Of a stretch of 28,450 bases of DNA, positions 15,636 through 22,665 are shown piece after piece. The position numbers and the translations under genes were made by a program. The first letter of the stretch is position 1. Each line of letters begins with the position of its first letter. Origin of the DNA: JAGDMS01 sp050015455 (lineage in GTDB: Bacteria; Desulfobacterota; Binatia; HRBIN30); NCBI GenBank assembly GCA_050015455.1, contig JBEKBJ010000068.1:1-28450 (forward strand), in the 5' to 3' direction. The notes beneath the pieces are model-generated. The model saw nothing but the letters and a program-made list of their open reading frames with translations. It was not told the origin of the DNA and searched no databases.

Positions 15636-15638
15636 CGC

Positions 15639-16571
15639 ATGGCGAGCGCTATTTTAGGATTGGGACACCACCTCCCAGCTGAGGTGGAATGTGCCGGTGT
15701 GCGCCGGCCCATCGCGGTCGAGCCGGTCGGTCCCTCTGCCCTGGCCGTACCGGCAGCCACACAAGCGCTGCAGCAGGCGGCGCTCACGCCGGACGCGGTC
15801 GACTTCATCATCTTCGCCACGACGACCCCGGACGTCACCTTCCCAGGCTCGGGCTGTTGGTTCCAGCGCCAACTGGGTTTCGGCACCACCCCCGCGCTCG
15901 ACATCCGGGCCCAGTGCGCCGGTTTCGTCTTCGGCCTCAGCATCGCTGATCAGTTTCTGCGCGCCGGTGTGTACGAACGCGTGCTCGTGATCGGCGCTGA
16001 GGTGCACTCCTCGGGGCTCGACTACTCCGAGCGCGGCGCCCCTATCGCGCGCTTGTTCGGCGACGGCGCCGGTGTGGTCCTAGTCGGGAACGACGCCCGA
16101 GCCGGCATCCGCAGCGCCGTCATCCACGCCGACGGCCGCTATTACGACCACTTCTGGTGCGAATATCCTTCGAGCCGCCAGCATCCGGTGCGCATGACGG
16201 TGGAGAATTTCCGCCAAGGCAAGCATTTCCCAGCGATCGATTTCGAGAGCGTGCAGCGCTTTGCCGAGGCATCGCTGCCGGCGGTGATTCAAGAATCGTT
16301 GCAGGCAGCAGACACTGGAGTGAAGGATGTGGACCGGTTCATCATCTGTCATTTACTGCCGGAGGTCACAGAGACAGCGGCAAAGAAGATCGGCATTCCA
16401 TCGTCGCGGCTGAACATCCCGGCGGCCAGGCACGGCCACCTCGCCGCGGCAGCGCTGCCGGTGGCCCTGAGCGAGGAGGTAAGCAGCGGCCGGCTCGGAG
16501 CGGGTGCTACCGTGTGTCTGGCCGCGTCCGGCTCCGGCTTCGCCTGGGGCGCCGCGGTGGTGACGTTGTAG
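15639..16571 (+). CDS. divergent KAS III-like (FabH-like) protein
   Basis: A thiolase-fold protein of 310 residues, clearly related to the next gene. The nucleophilic cysteine is retained (DIRAQCAGFVFGL, about residue 92), as is GDGAGVVLVG. The usual FabH IPHQAN histidine motif is ICHLLPE. The usual YGNT(S/T)A asparagine motif is replaced by ARHGHLAAA, so the catalytic Asn position is His. It also lacks the ~25-residue segment that in FabH carries the CoA-binding Trp and Arg (TEDWIVQRTGIRERR in the next gene), which accounts for its shorter length. It probably has altered activity or serves as the partner subunit of a heterodimer, as PqsB is for PqsC. It sits between the ferredoxin and canonical KAS III genes. 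Confidence 0.8.
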   Translation: MASAILGLGHHLPAEVECAGVRRPIAVEPVGPSALAVPAATQALQQAALTPDAVDFIIFATTTPDVTFPGSGCWFQRQLGFGTTPALDIRAQCAGFVFGLSIADQFLRAGVYERVLVIGAEVHSSGLDYSERGAPIARLFGDGAGVVLVGNDARAGIRSAVIHADGRYYDHFWCEYPSSRQHPVRMTVENFRQGKHFPAIDFESVQRFAEASLPAVIQESLQAADTGVKDVDRFIICHLLPEVTETAAKKIGIPSSRLNIPAARHGHLAAAALPVALSEEVSSGRLGAGATVCLAASGSGFAWGAAVVTL

Positions 16572-16581
16572 GAGGGCGCGA

Positions 16582-17583
16582 GTGCGGAACACGCGCATAC
16601 TCGGGATCGGCCACCACCTGCCGTCACGTGTAGTGACCAACGCCGACCTTACCGCGATGATGGATACCACCGAGGATTGGATCGTGCAGCGCACCGGTAT
16701 TCGCGAGCGCCGCTTCAGCGACGGCTGGACGGGCGCGGCGGACATGGGTGCCGAGGCCGCGGAAGAGGCCCTGCAACATGCGGGCGTGTCGGCGCGCGAC
16801 CTCGACTGCATCATCCTGGCGACCCTCAGCCCCGACGTAGACTCGCCGGCGACCGCTTGCTTGCTGCAGCATCGGATGGGCATCGGCGGCATGCCCGCGT
16901 TCGATGTGCGCAACCAATGCTCGGGTTTCCTTTATGGTCTCGCCATCGCCGACAAGTTCATCAAGACCGCGACGTACAATCGCGTGCTGCTGGTGGGAGG
17001 CGAGACGCACTCCACCGGCTTGGATCTCACCACGCGCGGGCGTGATGTGGCCGTCATCTTCGGGGATGGCGCCGGCGCCGTCGTCCTCGGACCGGAAGCT
17101 GACACGCGGCGCGGCATCCTTTCTACCCACCTGCATGCCCAAGGCAAGTTCGCAGAAAAGCTGTGGCTGGAAAGCCCGGCGGCCCGCTCGCGCCCGCGTC
17201 TAACGGAAGACATGATTAGCGGCGACGAGGCTCGGATATTCCCGAAAATGGAAGGGCGTTACGTGTTCCGGCACGCTGTGGTCCGCTTTCCGGAAGTGAT
17301 CCGGGAAGCGTTGGACGCCAACGGGCTTGGGGTGGCGGATCTCTCGCTGTTCATCCCGCACCAGGCCAACCTGCGCATAAGCCAGATGGTGGCCCTGGGT
17401 CTCGAGCTGCCGGAAGAGAAAGTGTTCAACAACATCGACCGCTACGGCAACACCACGGCCGGCTCGATTCCCATCGCGATCTACGAGGCGCTGCAAGCCG
17501 GCCGCATCCACGACGGCGACCTGGTCTGCTTGGCCGCCTTCGGTTCCGGCTTCACCTGGGCGTCTGCATTGATCCGCTGGTAA
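16582..17583 (+). CDS. beta-ketoacyl-ACP synthase III (FabH family)
   Basis: A 333-residue KAS III with the full catalytic set: Cys in FDVRNQCSGFLYGL (about residue 113), His in FIPHQANLRI, and Asn in YGNTTAGS. The CoA-binding segment TEDWIVQRTGIRERRF is present. KAS III condenses an acyl-CoA starter with malonyl-ACP. Translation starts at GTG 16582 with GGAGGG overlapping the stop of the preceding gene, so the two are tightly coupled. Because it is paired with a divergent copy and a ferredoxin and there are no fab genes nearby, a specialised condensation is as likely as housekeeping fatty acid initiation; I therefore give no symbol. Confidence 0.9.
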   Translation: MRNTRILGIGHHLPSRVVTNADLTAMMDTTEDWIVQRTGIRERRFSDGWTGAADMGAEAAEEALQHAGVSARDLDCIILATLSPDVDSPATACLLQHRMGIGGMPAFDVRNQCSGFLYGLAIADKFIKTATYNRVLLVGGETHSTGLDLTTRGRDVAVIFGDGAGAVVLGPEADTRRGILSTHLHAQGKFAEKLWLESPAARSRPRLTEDMISGDEARIFPKMEGRYVFRHAVVRFPEVIREALDANGLGVADLSLFIPHQANLRISQMVALGLELPEEKVFNNIDRYGNTTAGSIPIAIYEALQAGRIHDGDLVCLAAFGSGFTWASALIRW

Positions 17584-17594
17584 AGTCTCGCCGC

Positions 17595-18068
17595 ATGCTT
17601 TTCTCGCCGCTGACTGTAGCCGACCTCGACGAGGTGCTTGACATCGAGCGGCGCTCGTTTCCTGAGCCCTGGAGCCGCGGGATGTTTCTCCACGAGCTCA
17701 AGCTGCCGTTTTCGAAAAGCATCGTGGCGCGTGCCGATGACCCGCCGCACGCCTTGCTCGGCTACGTCTGTTGGTGGTTGGTAGGAGATGAACTTCAGAT
17801 CCTCAACGTGGCTGTGCGTCCGGAGCGGCGCCGGAACGGCATCGGCCGAGCCTTGGTAAAGTTGGTGTTCGCGCAGGTCGAGGCACAGCACGTCAGCACC
17901 ATCACCCTGGAAGTCCGGCGCGAGAGCACGGCGGCCATCGCGTTGTATAGCTCGTTCGGCTTCACTGAAAGCGGGATGCGGCGGCACTACTACGGACGCG
18001 GCGCGGACGCGGTCCTGATGACCTGGGCGCGCCCGCAGGAACCTACGCGCGCAGCCGCGGAGCGGTGA
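17595..18068 (+). CDS. rimI: RimI-type N-alpha-acetyltransferase
   Basis: A GNAT acetyltransferase of 157 residues that, in its family, acetylates the N-terminal alanine of ribosomal protein S18. It has the RimI opening (FSPLTVADLDEVLDIERRSFPEPWS), the acetyl-CoA loop NVAVRPERRRNGIGRALV, the catalytic Glu region TLEVRRES, and the C-terminal ALYSSFGFTESGMRRHYYGRGADAVLM with the conserved tyrosines. It follows the KAS III gene by 11 bases, probably in the same transcript. Its usual neighbour tsaB is not here, so a different acetyl acceptor is possible. Confidence 0.82.
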   Translation: MLFSPLTVADLDEVLDIERRSFPEPWSRGMFLHELKLPFSKSIVARADDPPHALLGYVCWWLVGDELQILNVAVRPERRRNGIGRALVKLVFAQVEAQHVSTITLEVRRESTAAIALYSSFGFTESGMRRHYYGRGADAVLMTWARPQEPTRAAAER

Positions 18069-18090
18069 CGGCGCCGCAGAGTCGGTTCCA

Positions 18091-18768
18091 GTGCAAGCCT
18101 TGATCGCGTTCGACCTGGACGGCGTGCTCTACAGTTCCGAGCCGTTTCTCGGCGAGGCGTACCGCGAGGCCATCGCCAACGTCAACGCGCGGCGTCCGAA
18201 CTCGTTCCCGCGCGTCCCCAGCACGCGCGAGATCCTCGACCATGTGGGCTGGCCGGTGACGGTGATTCTCGATCGGCTGTTCCCCGACATCGACGCCACG
18301 GCAGTGGACCTGCTGTACGCGGAGACTCTGGAAGTCATCTGTGCCCATGTCGCGCGCCGCGAGGGCATTCTTTTCCCCGGTGTCGCCGAGACGCTGGCCG
18401 ATTTGCGGCGCTCGGGTCGGCTGCTCGCGGTCGCCTCCAACGGGCGACAGCGGTACATCGAAACCGTGCTCTCCACGTACGGCATCGCGCGCCACTTCCT
18501 CGAGTTGATCACCATTGAGAGCAGCGCGATCGAGAACAAGGCCGGACTGCTACGCGCGTATTTGGAGCGGCATGGCCTGGCACCCGCGCGGTTGGTGATG
18601 GTGGGAGATCGGTCGAGCGACGTCGAGGCCGCGGCAGCTGTGGGTTGCTATTTCATCGGCTGCGACTATGGCCATGGCTACTGCGACGAGATCAAAGGTG
18701 CGGGACCAATCGTATCTGCCTTCGACCAACTTCCGGCAGCAATCACCGCGGTTCTGACTGCGTCCTGA
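18091..18768 (+). CDS. HAD-family phosphatase (Gph-like)
   Basis: A haloacid dehalogenase-type hydrolase of 225 residues. Motif I is FDLDGVLYSS, with both aspartates; motif II is VASNGRQRY; the motif III lysine is in ENKAGLLRAY; motif IV is MVGDRSSDVEAAAAVG. The helical cap between motifs I and II is the phosphoglycolate-phosphatase type. It likely removes phosphate from a small metabolite; the substrate cannot be read. The start is GTG 18091, 22 bases after rimI, without a strong ribosome site. It ends the plus-strand run that starts with the ferredoxin. Confidence 0.82.
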   Translation: MQALIAFDLDGVLYSSEPFLGEAYREAIANVNARRPNSFPRVPSTREILDHVGWPVTVILDRLFPDIDATAVDLLYAETLEVICAHVARREGILFPGVAETLADLRRSGRLLAVASNGRQRYIETVLSTYGIARHFLELITIESSAIENKAGLLRAYLERHGLAPARLVMVGDRSSDVEAAAAVGCYFIGCDYGHGYCDEIKGAGPIVSAFDQLPAAITAVLTAS

Positions 18769-18926
18769 GCGGGATGCGGCGGCGATGCTTGCCGGGGCCT
18801 CCGGCCCAGTAAGCTGGAAGCTGCACTTGGGCATCGGTCTGCAGCGGATCGATCCCGCCGTCCGAAGTTTGACCAGCAGCTGCCGGGAAGCGTAAGGTTG
18901 TGTCACGAGCCAGAGAAAGGAACGCC

Positions 18927-19187
18927 ATGCCGCGTACGTACAATGCCGTCTTGTCAGGTGACCATGTGGAGTGGATCGACACGCCTCCCGATCGCAGTCG
19001 CCCACTTGCGGTGCGCATTACCGTCCTGCACGACGGCGCGGGCCTATCGGCAAGAGAGCGAGGGCAGCGCATGGCCGAGGCTCTCGAGGCGATCGCCCGG
19101 AGAGGTGGCGTTTCGGCCATTGCCGACCCGATTGAGTGGCAGCGGGAGATCCGTCGGGAGCGTGCGCTGCTCGGGCGTGACACTTGA
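18927..19187 (+). CDS. putative antitoxin of a PIN-domain toxin
   Basis: An 86-residue protein starting MPRTYNAVLSGDHVEWID, with GAGAAAGGA upstream of the ATG. The N-terminal half looks like a small beta-rich DNA-binding or dimerisation module. The C-terminal half is helical and charged (RERGQRMAEALEAIARRGG...WQREIRRERALLGRDT), as expected for a toxin-wrapping tail. Its TGA overlaps the ATG of the PIN gene by one base. The assignment rests mainly on that arrangement and size; I do not recognise a specific antitoxin family. Confidence 0.65.
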   Translation: MPRTYNAVLSGDHVEWIDTPPDRSRPLAVRITVLHDGAGLSARERGQRMAEALEAIARRGGVSAIADPIEWQREIRRERALLGRDT

Positions 19188-19561
19188 TGCTTCTGGACAG
19201 CAACATCATCATCTATGCGGCGCAACCAGAACACGACGCGTTGCGTGCGCTGGTGGCTGAGAAATCCCCTGCGGTGTCGGTCATCAGCTACATCGAAGTC
19301 CTCGGATATCATCAACTCAAGGAGGAGGAGAGGGAGTTCTTCGAACAGTTTTTCCAGGCGGCGCAGATTCTGCCTCTCTCCGACGAAATCGCTGAACGTG
19401 CGGTTCAGCTCCGTCGCGAGAGGCGCATGTCTTTGGGCGATGCCATCATTGCCGGGACGGCTTTGGTGCATGCGCTGACTCTCGTCACACACAACACCGA
19501 GGACTTTGAGTGGGTCCGTGAACTCCAGCTGTTTGATCCACTCAAATCTGCGCCCAAATGA
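19187..19561 (+). CDS. vapC: PIN-domain toxin (VapC-like)
   Basis: A 124-residue PIN ribonuclease. The acidic catalytic residues are visible: Asp in MLLDSNIIIYA, Glu in SYIEVLGYH, Asp in SLGDAIIAGTAL, and Asp/Glu in THNTEDF near the end. PIN toxins of type II modules cleave tRNA or rRNA when freed from their antitoxin. The ATG overlaps the stop of the upstream antitoxin gene (TGATG), the usual layout. A GATCGC-GCTT-GCGATC hairpin follows at 19574-19589 and may end the transcript. Confidence 0.85.
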   Translation: MLLDSNIIIYAAQPEHDALRALVAEKSPAVSVISYIEVLGYHQLKEEEREFFEQFFQAAQILPLSDEIAERAVQLRRERRMSLGDAIIAGTALVHALTLVTHNTEDFEWVRELQLFDPLKSAPK

Positions 19562-20029
19562 AGCCAGGACCAGGATCGCGCTTGCGATCGTACGCTGCTG
19601 CGTCGCTGGCTTCCGAGCACACCTTCCTCAACTCCTCGCCTGAGCGCTAGTCACTCGCATCCGCGTTCGCCTGTTGCCGATCGAGTAGCACGCTGCCGGC
19701 GTTCCGAGCCAACGGCCGGTTCTCCGTTCCTGATTCTCTTTTGTTCATTTTCCGTTTCTTCATCGGCCTGAAATCGATCCCTCCCTCCGCCGCCTCCCGC
19801 GCCGAGCGGGCGACCCTGAAGCCCAACCGGGTTTTCAGCGCGAAGCGGGTGAGGGCGGGCCACTGAATTCCGACTTTCTTGATCTCAGGGGCTGACCCAC
19901 GATTCCCGCGCGCATCACGTTGGATCGTTTGGACAGTTCTATCATCAGCGTGAGCCCTCACGACCCGCGACGAGGCGCGCAGCCTCAGGAATGATCGACC
20001 TTGGCGCGGGTTCTTTGGCCGCCAGTAGA
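19562..20029. other. intergenic stretch between toxin and HNH gene
   Basis: It contains the 6-bp GATCGC/GCGATC hairpin at 19574-19589, without a T-tract. Minus-strand open frames cross the region but show no domain, and the longest one continues through the 3' end of the HNH gene out of frame. I see no other structure. Confidence 0.4.
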
Positions 20030-21721
20030 TTACTGGTTCGCCATCGCATTGACCACCGCGGCCACGTTGAGTTCCGGGTATCGCTTCTCTGGCCGGCCGG
20101 GCAACTTTCCTTCGAGCAAGATGGACGCCCAATCCTTTTGACGCGTCGAGGCAAGCGCGCCAACGAGATCCCTTTGCGTCTCTGCCCAAACTTTGTGTCC
20201 AACGATGGCCTTGATGCCATGCCTGAATGCCTGCCATTCCTCGACACTGATCTCCGCCCAGAGCGGTCGCGCCTGATGCCAGTCCTTTCGGTACTTGCTC
20301 TTGATGAGCAAGTACTGGCGCATCGCATCCCTCAATGTTTCTGCCCACACTTTGAGTGCTGGTTTTCGGAAGAGTCGGTACGCGCGAAGATGGTCAATCG
20401 GAACTGCCTGCGGATTCTGCTCGAGCCTCTCATCGAGCTTGTAGACGCCAATCTCCAGCCTGAACCGCCCGGTCAGAGCCTCATCCGTGAGGATATCGAG
20501 CAGGTGACCGATGTTCTCTTTCTCTCGCAGACGCCAGATATCGGTCTGCGCGAGTGGTTCATCCGCGAGATCTCGATACAGGAACACGTCCAGGAAGTTC
20601 TTCAGAGTATCGTAAGACACCGGGTAGCGGCGCGACCGCGCAGACACGGTCTCAACAAATTTCATGATCTCTAGATCGGTGGCGGTGAGCGCCTCGTATC
20701 GCAAGTAACTCCAATGGTGATCTTTGAATTCCTTTGCCTCCGCCGGGTTCGTTTCTTTAAGGGCCTTGAAGATAGTTCTCTCGCTGACATTATCGGAAGG
20801 AACACTGCGGAGGTTCATCTCTCGTAGCAGGTCGTCGCGATCATCAGTGTACAGCGCGTGCCCCACCTTATCCTCGGTGAACTGCGCGAAATGAAGTTGC
20901 GCGAGTTTTGTATGGGCGCGGAAGTTTGTCCGTCGGAGCTCCTCGACGAACTCTTCGAACCGCTTCGGATCGCCGGAGGATTCTGCCACGAACAGGCGGC
21001 ATAGGATTTCGCCGCTCAGGTTATAGAGTTGCGCCGCGGCCTTGTGCTGCCCGTCGAAGAGCATGACCTTACCTGTCGGGCCGCCAGGGGAAGCAGGCGC
21101 GAAGTAAGCAAGACTGGGTTGCATCTGGGGATGCTCGTAATAGAACTCCTCGATCATGGGCTCCAAGTCGTGAATCGACCTTGGATTCAAATTCGAGTGG
21201 TGCACGATCTCGGAGGCAAAACGTCCGAAGCAAGAGAGCCGCACGAGCGGCGCAGCGCTTTGATCACAGATGAGAGGAAGCTTCAGTGACCGGGGCGTTC
21301 CGTCGCTCGATGTCCAGGAGATCTGGACGTCATCGCCCTCCTCCAACACGACAAGACTGACTTCGCGGTCCCCTCCACGAGTCTTCTGGAGGACGTCTCC
21401 TACCGTGAATAGCTCGTTTCGGCCGCCCGAGTTCTGCCGCTCCTCAAGATCCTTATAGAAGCGGAATATCCGGCGCTGCAGTTCAAGATCGCGAATCCCT
21501 TTGGACCGATTGTGGTGGGCGAGCGCCAAGCCGATATTGGACTCGTCGTCCAAGCCTCCCCTGGACTTCGCGATGACGTGATCCAGGTCGACCTCATGAA
21601 CCTGGAGGTCGATTGGTTCTCCGCTGATGTAACATTTGCCCTTCTGGTGATCCCAGAGCCGGCGAATCAAGTCCTCGCGTTCCTTGGGTGTGAGGGACTC
21701 GAGAAAACCGTTCTTGCCCAT
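20030..21721 (-). CDS. HNH nuclease with ParB/DGQHR-like segment
   Basis: A 563-residue protein. The N-terminus has a complete HNH endonuclease motif: CYISGEPIDLQ, VDLDHVIAKSRGG (catalytic His), ESNIGLALAHHNRSKG. A middle segment around residues 170-270 resembles ParB/DGQHR-type domains, with VMLFDGQHKAAAQLYN followed by RLFVAESS. The C-terminal ~250 residues are helical and unrecognised. The start has GAGGAGG eight bases upstream. The order HNH first and DGQHK second differs from GmrSD-type proteins, where a DUF262 (ParB-like) domain precedes a C-terminal HNH (DUF1524). It is preceded on the same strand by a broken ATPase gene, so it is probably half of a defence-type module. Its base composition is visibly less GC-rich than the metabolic operons. 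Confidence 0.75.
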   Translation of the reverse strand: MGKNGFLESLTPKEREDLIRRLWDHQKGKCYISGEPIDLQVHEVDLDHVIAKSRGGLDDESNIGLALAHHNRSKGIRDLELQRRIFRFYKDLEERQNSGGRNELFTVGDVLQKTRGGDREVSLVVLEEGDDVQISWTSSDGTPRSLKLPLICDQSAAPLVRLSCFGRFASEIVHHSNLNPRSIHDLEPMIEEFYYEHPQMQPSLAYFAPASPGGPTGKVMLFDGQHKAAAQLYNLSGEILCRLFVAESSGDPKRFEEFVEELRRTNFRAHTKLAQLHFAQFTEDKVGHALYTDDRDDLLREMNLRSVPSDNVSERTIFKALKETNPAEAKEFKDHHWSYLRYEALTATDLEIMKFVETVSARSRRYPVSYDTLKNFLDVFLYRDLADEPLAQTDIWRLREKENIGHLLDILTDEALTGRFRLEIGVYKLDERLEQNPQAVPIDHLRAYRLFRKPALKVWAETLRDAMRQYLLIKSKYRKDWHQARPLWAEISVEEWQAFRHGIKAIVGHKVWAETQRDLVGALASTRQKDWASILLEGKLPGRPEKRYPELNVAAVVNAMANQ

Positions 21722-21791
21722 CCGTGTATCCTCCTCGACCTCTGACGCGGAGCACCGGACCGCGCAGGACCATGCACGACGGAGCGACTGG

Positions 21792-21899
21792 CGTTGATTT
21801 GCCAGCGTTGCTGCGCCCGATCACGATCGTGGTGGCGTCCAACGGCACCGTGTGATCCCGAAAGCAACGAAAGTTTTGCAGGTGCAGTCTCGTGAGCAT
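21792..21899 (-). pseudogene. N-terminal remnant of an AAA/OLD-type ATPase
   Basis: The first 36 codons read MLTRLHLQNFRCFRDHTV...IVIGRSNAGKST, the standard opening of RecF/OLD/PtuA-like ATPases up to and including the Walker A motif. Right after GKST the similarity stops, and within about 70 bases the HNH gene begins. The frame runs on into that gene without any ATPase motif. The simplest reading is an internal or 3' deletion that removed the rest of the ATPase and left its promoter end next to the HNH gene. Confidence 0.7.
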
Positions 21900-22308
21900 G
21901 GGGTCGAGCGTTAGATTGCTAGTTCGCCAGGCGGAGTCAAGGTCTCGCTGCAGGAGCCCAGGTTCTTGCGCCGGGGAACGCAGACTTCCGCATCCGTTCG
22001 GACGCTTGGACCTGAAGCGTGAGTCGTCAGGCTCTCAGTGACCGGACCGGGATCGCACGGCTCGATGCACGTGAGCCGTCAGCGCTCAGCTGTCAGCAAT
22101 CAGCGGTCAGCGATTAGCTCGGACCGGTTCACGCACGCAAAGCCCCGGACGATGCCAGGCGAACTCCTCTGGCTGACGACCGGGAGCTGATCGCCTCGCA
22201 ATTCGCCATCGGGCAACGCCAACAGCGCCACTGTCAGGTCGTCGCGGCAGTAGGCGCGTTTCCCGCCGGAGTTACCGTGACTCTGGCTTCGGAAGGGTGA
22301 GGGGTTTG
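21900..22308. other. intergenic stretch with heptamer repeats
   Basis: No gene is supported. The only structure noticed is the block of 7-base repeats at 22079-22120. The region lies upstream of the ATPase remnant and downstream of the headless PIN gene, and looks like eroded accessory DNA. Confidence 0.45.
22079..22120. repeat. six consecutive heptamers (TCAGCNN)
   Basis: Six units in strict 7-base phase: TCAGCGC, TCAGCTG, TCAGCAA, TCAGCGG, TCAGCGA and TTAGCTC. Five start with TCAGC and the last with TTAGC. The same TCAGCTG/TTAGC phrases occur at 9484-9504, and a related GTCGATA series occurs at 5262-5407. Confidence 0.7.
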
Positions 22309-22602
22309 TCAGGCAGTCCAGTCGGCCGTGGTCAGCCCCTCCAACGAGCCGAAGTCGCTATCGCGGGTCACCAGGGTGGCGCCCAGGGCTGAAGCGGTGG
22401 CCGCGATCCAGAGATCGTTCTCGTCGAACGGAAGACCCTGCTGCTCGCGGGAACGTTTGATCTTCGCGTACGCGTCTCCAGCGGACTCGGGTGCAGGCTC
22501 GCAGGTAATGGTGCCGAAGAGCGACGCGGTCTGCTTCGCCAGACTCTCGCGCCGGCGGCCCTGCGGCAGACGCGCGAGCCCGTAGAGGATTTCGCCCCGC
22601 AC
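22309..22602 (-). pseudogene. PIN-domain protein lacking its N-terminus
   Basis: What remains matches the last two thirds of a FitB/VapC-type PIN domain: VRGEILYGLARLPQGRRRESLA with the conserved Glu, DENDLWIAATASALGATLVTRDSDFG with the two aspartates. The N-terminal strand carrying the first catalytic Asp (usually LLDTN) is missing. An in-frame stop lies only about ten codons upstream of the first homologous residue, and the polX promoter region follows. The in-frame GTG 22602 could start a peptide, but without the first Asp it would not be an active nuclease. No antitoxin partner is adjacent. Confidence 0.65.
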
Positions 22603-22650
22603 GATCGGGGCAGATCCTGGCCAGCCCTAGGCTTCCTCCCGGCATGCGGA

Positions 22651-22656
22651 TACAAT
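22651..22656 (+). promoter_or_regulatory. possible -10 element of polX
   Basis: TACAAT lies ten bases before the polX ATG. If used, transcription would start within a few bases of the start codon, giving a nearly leaderless mRNA, which fits the absence of a ribosome site before this ATG. No clear -35 is seen. Confidence 0.3.
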
Positions 22657-22665
22657 CGCCTCCCG

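Noticed and set aside
19647..20348. 233-codon minus-strand frame past the HNH gene
   Set aside because: It overlaps the 3' end of the HNH gene out of frame and lacks any domain or ribosome site in the right place.
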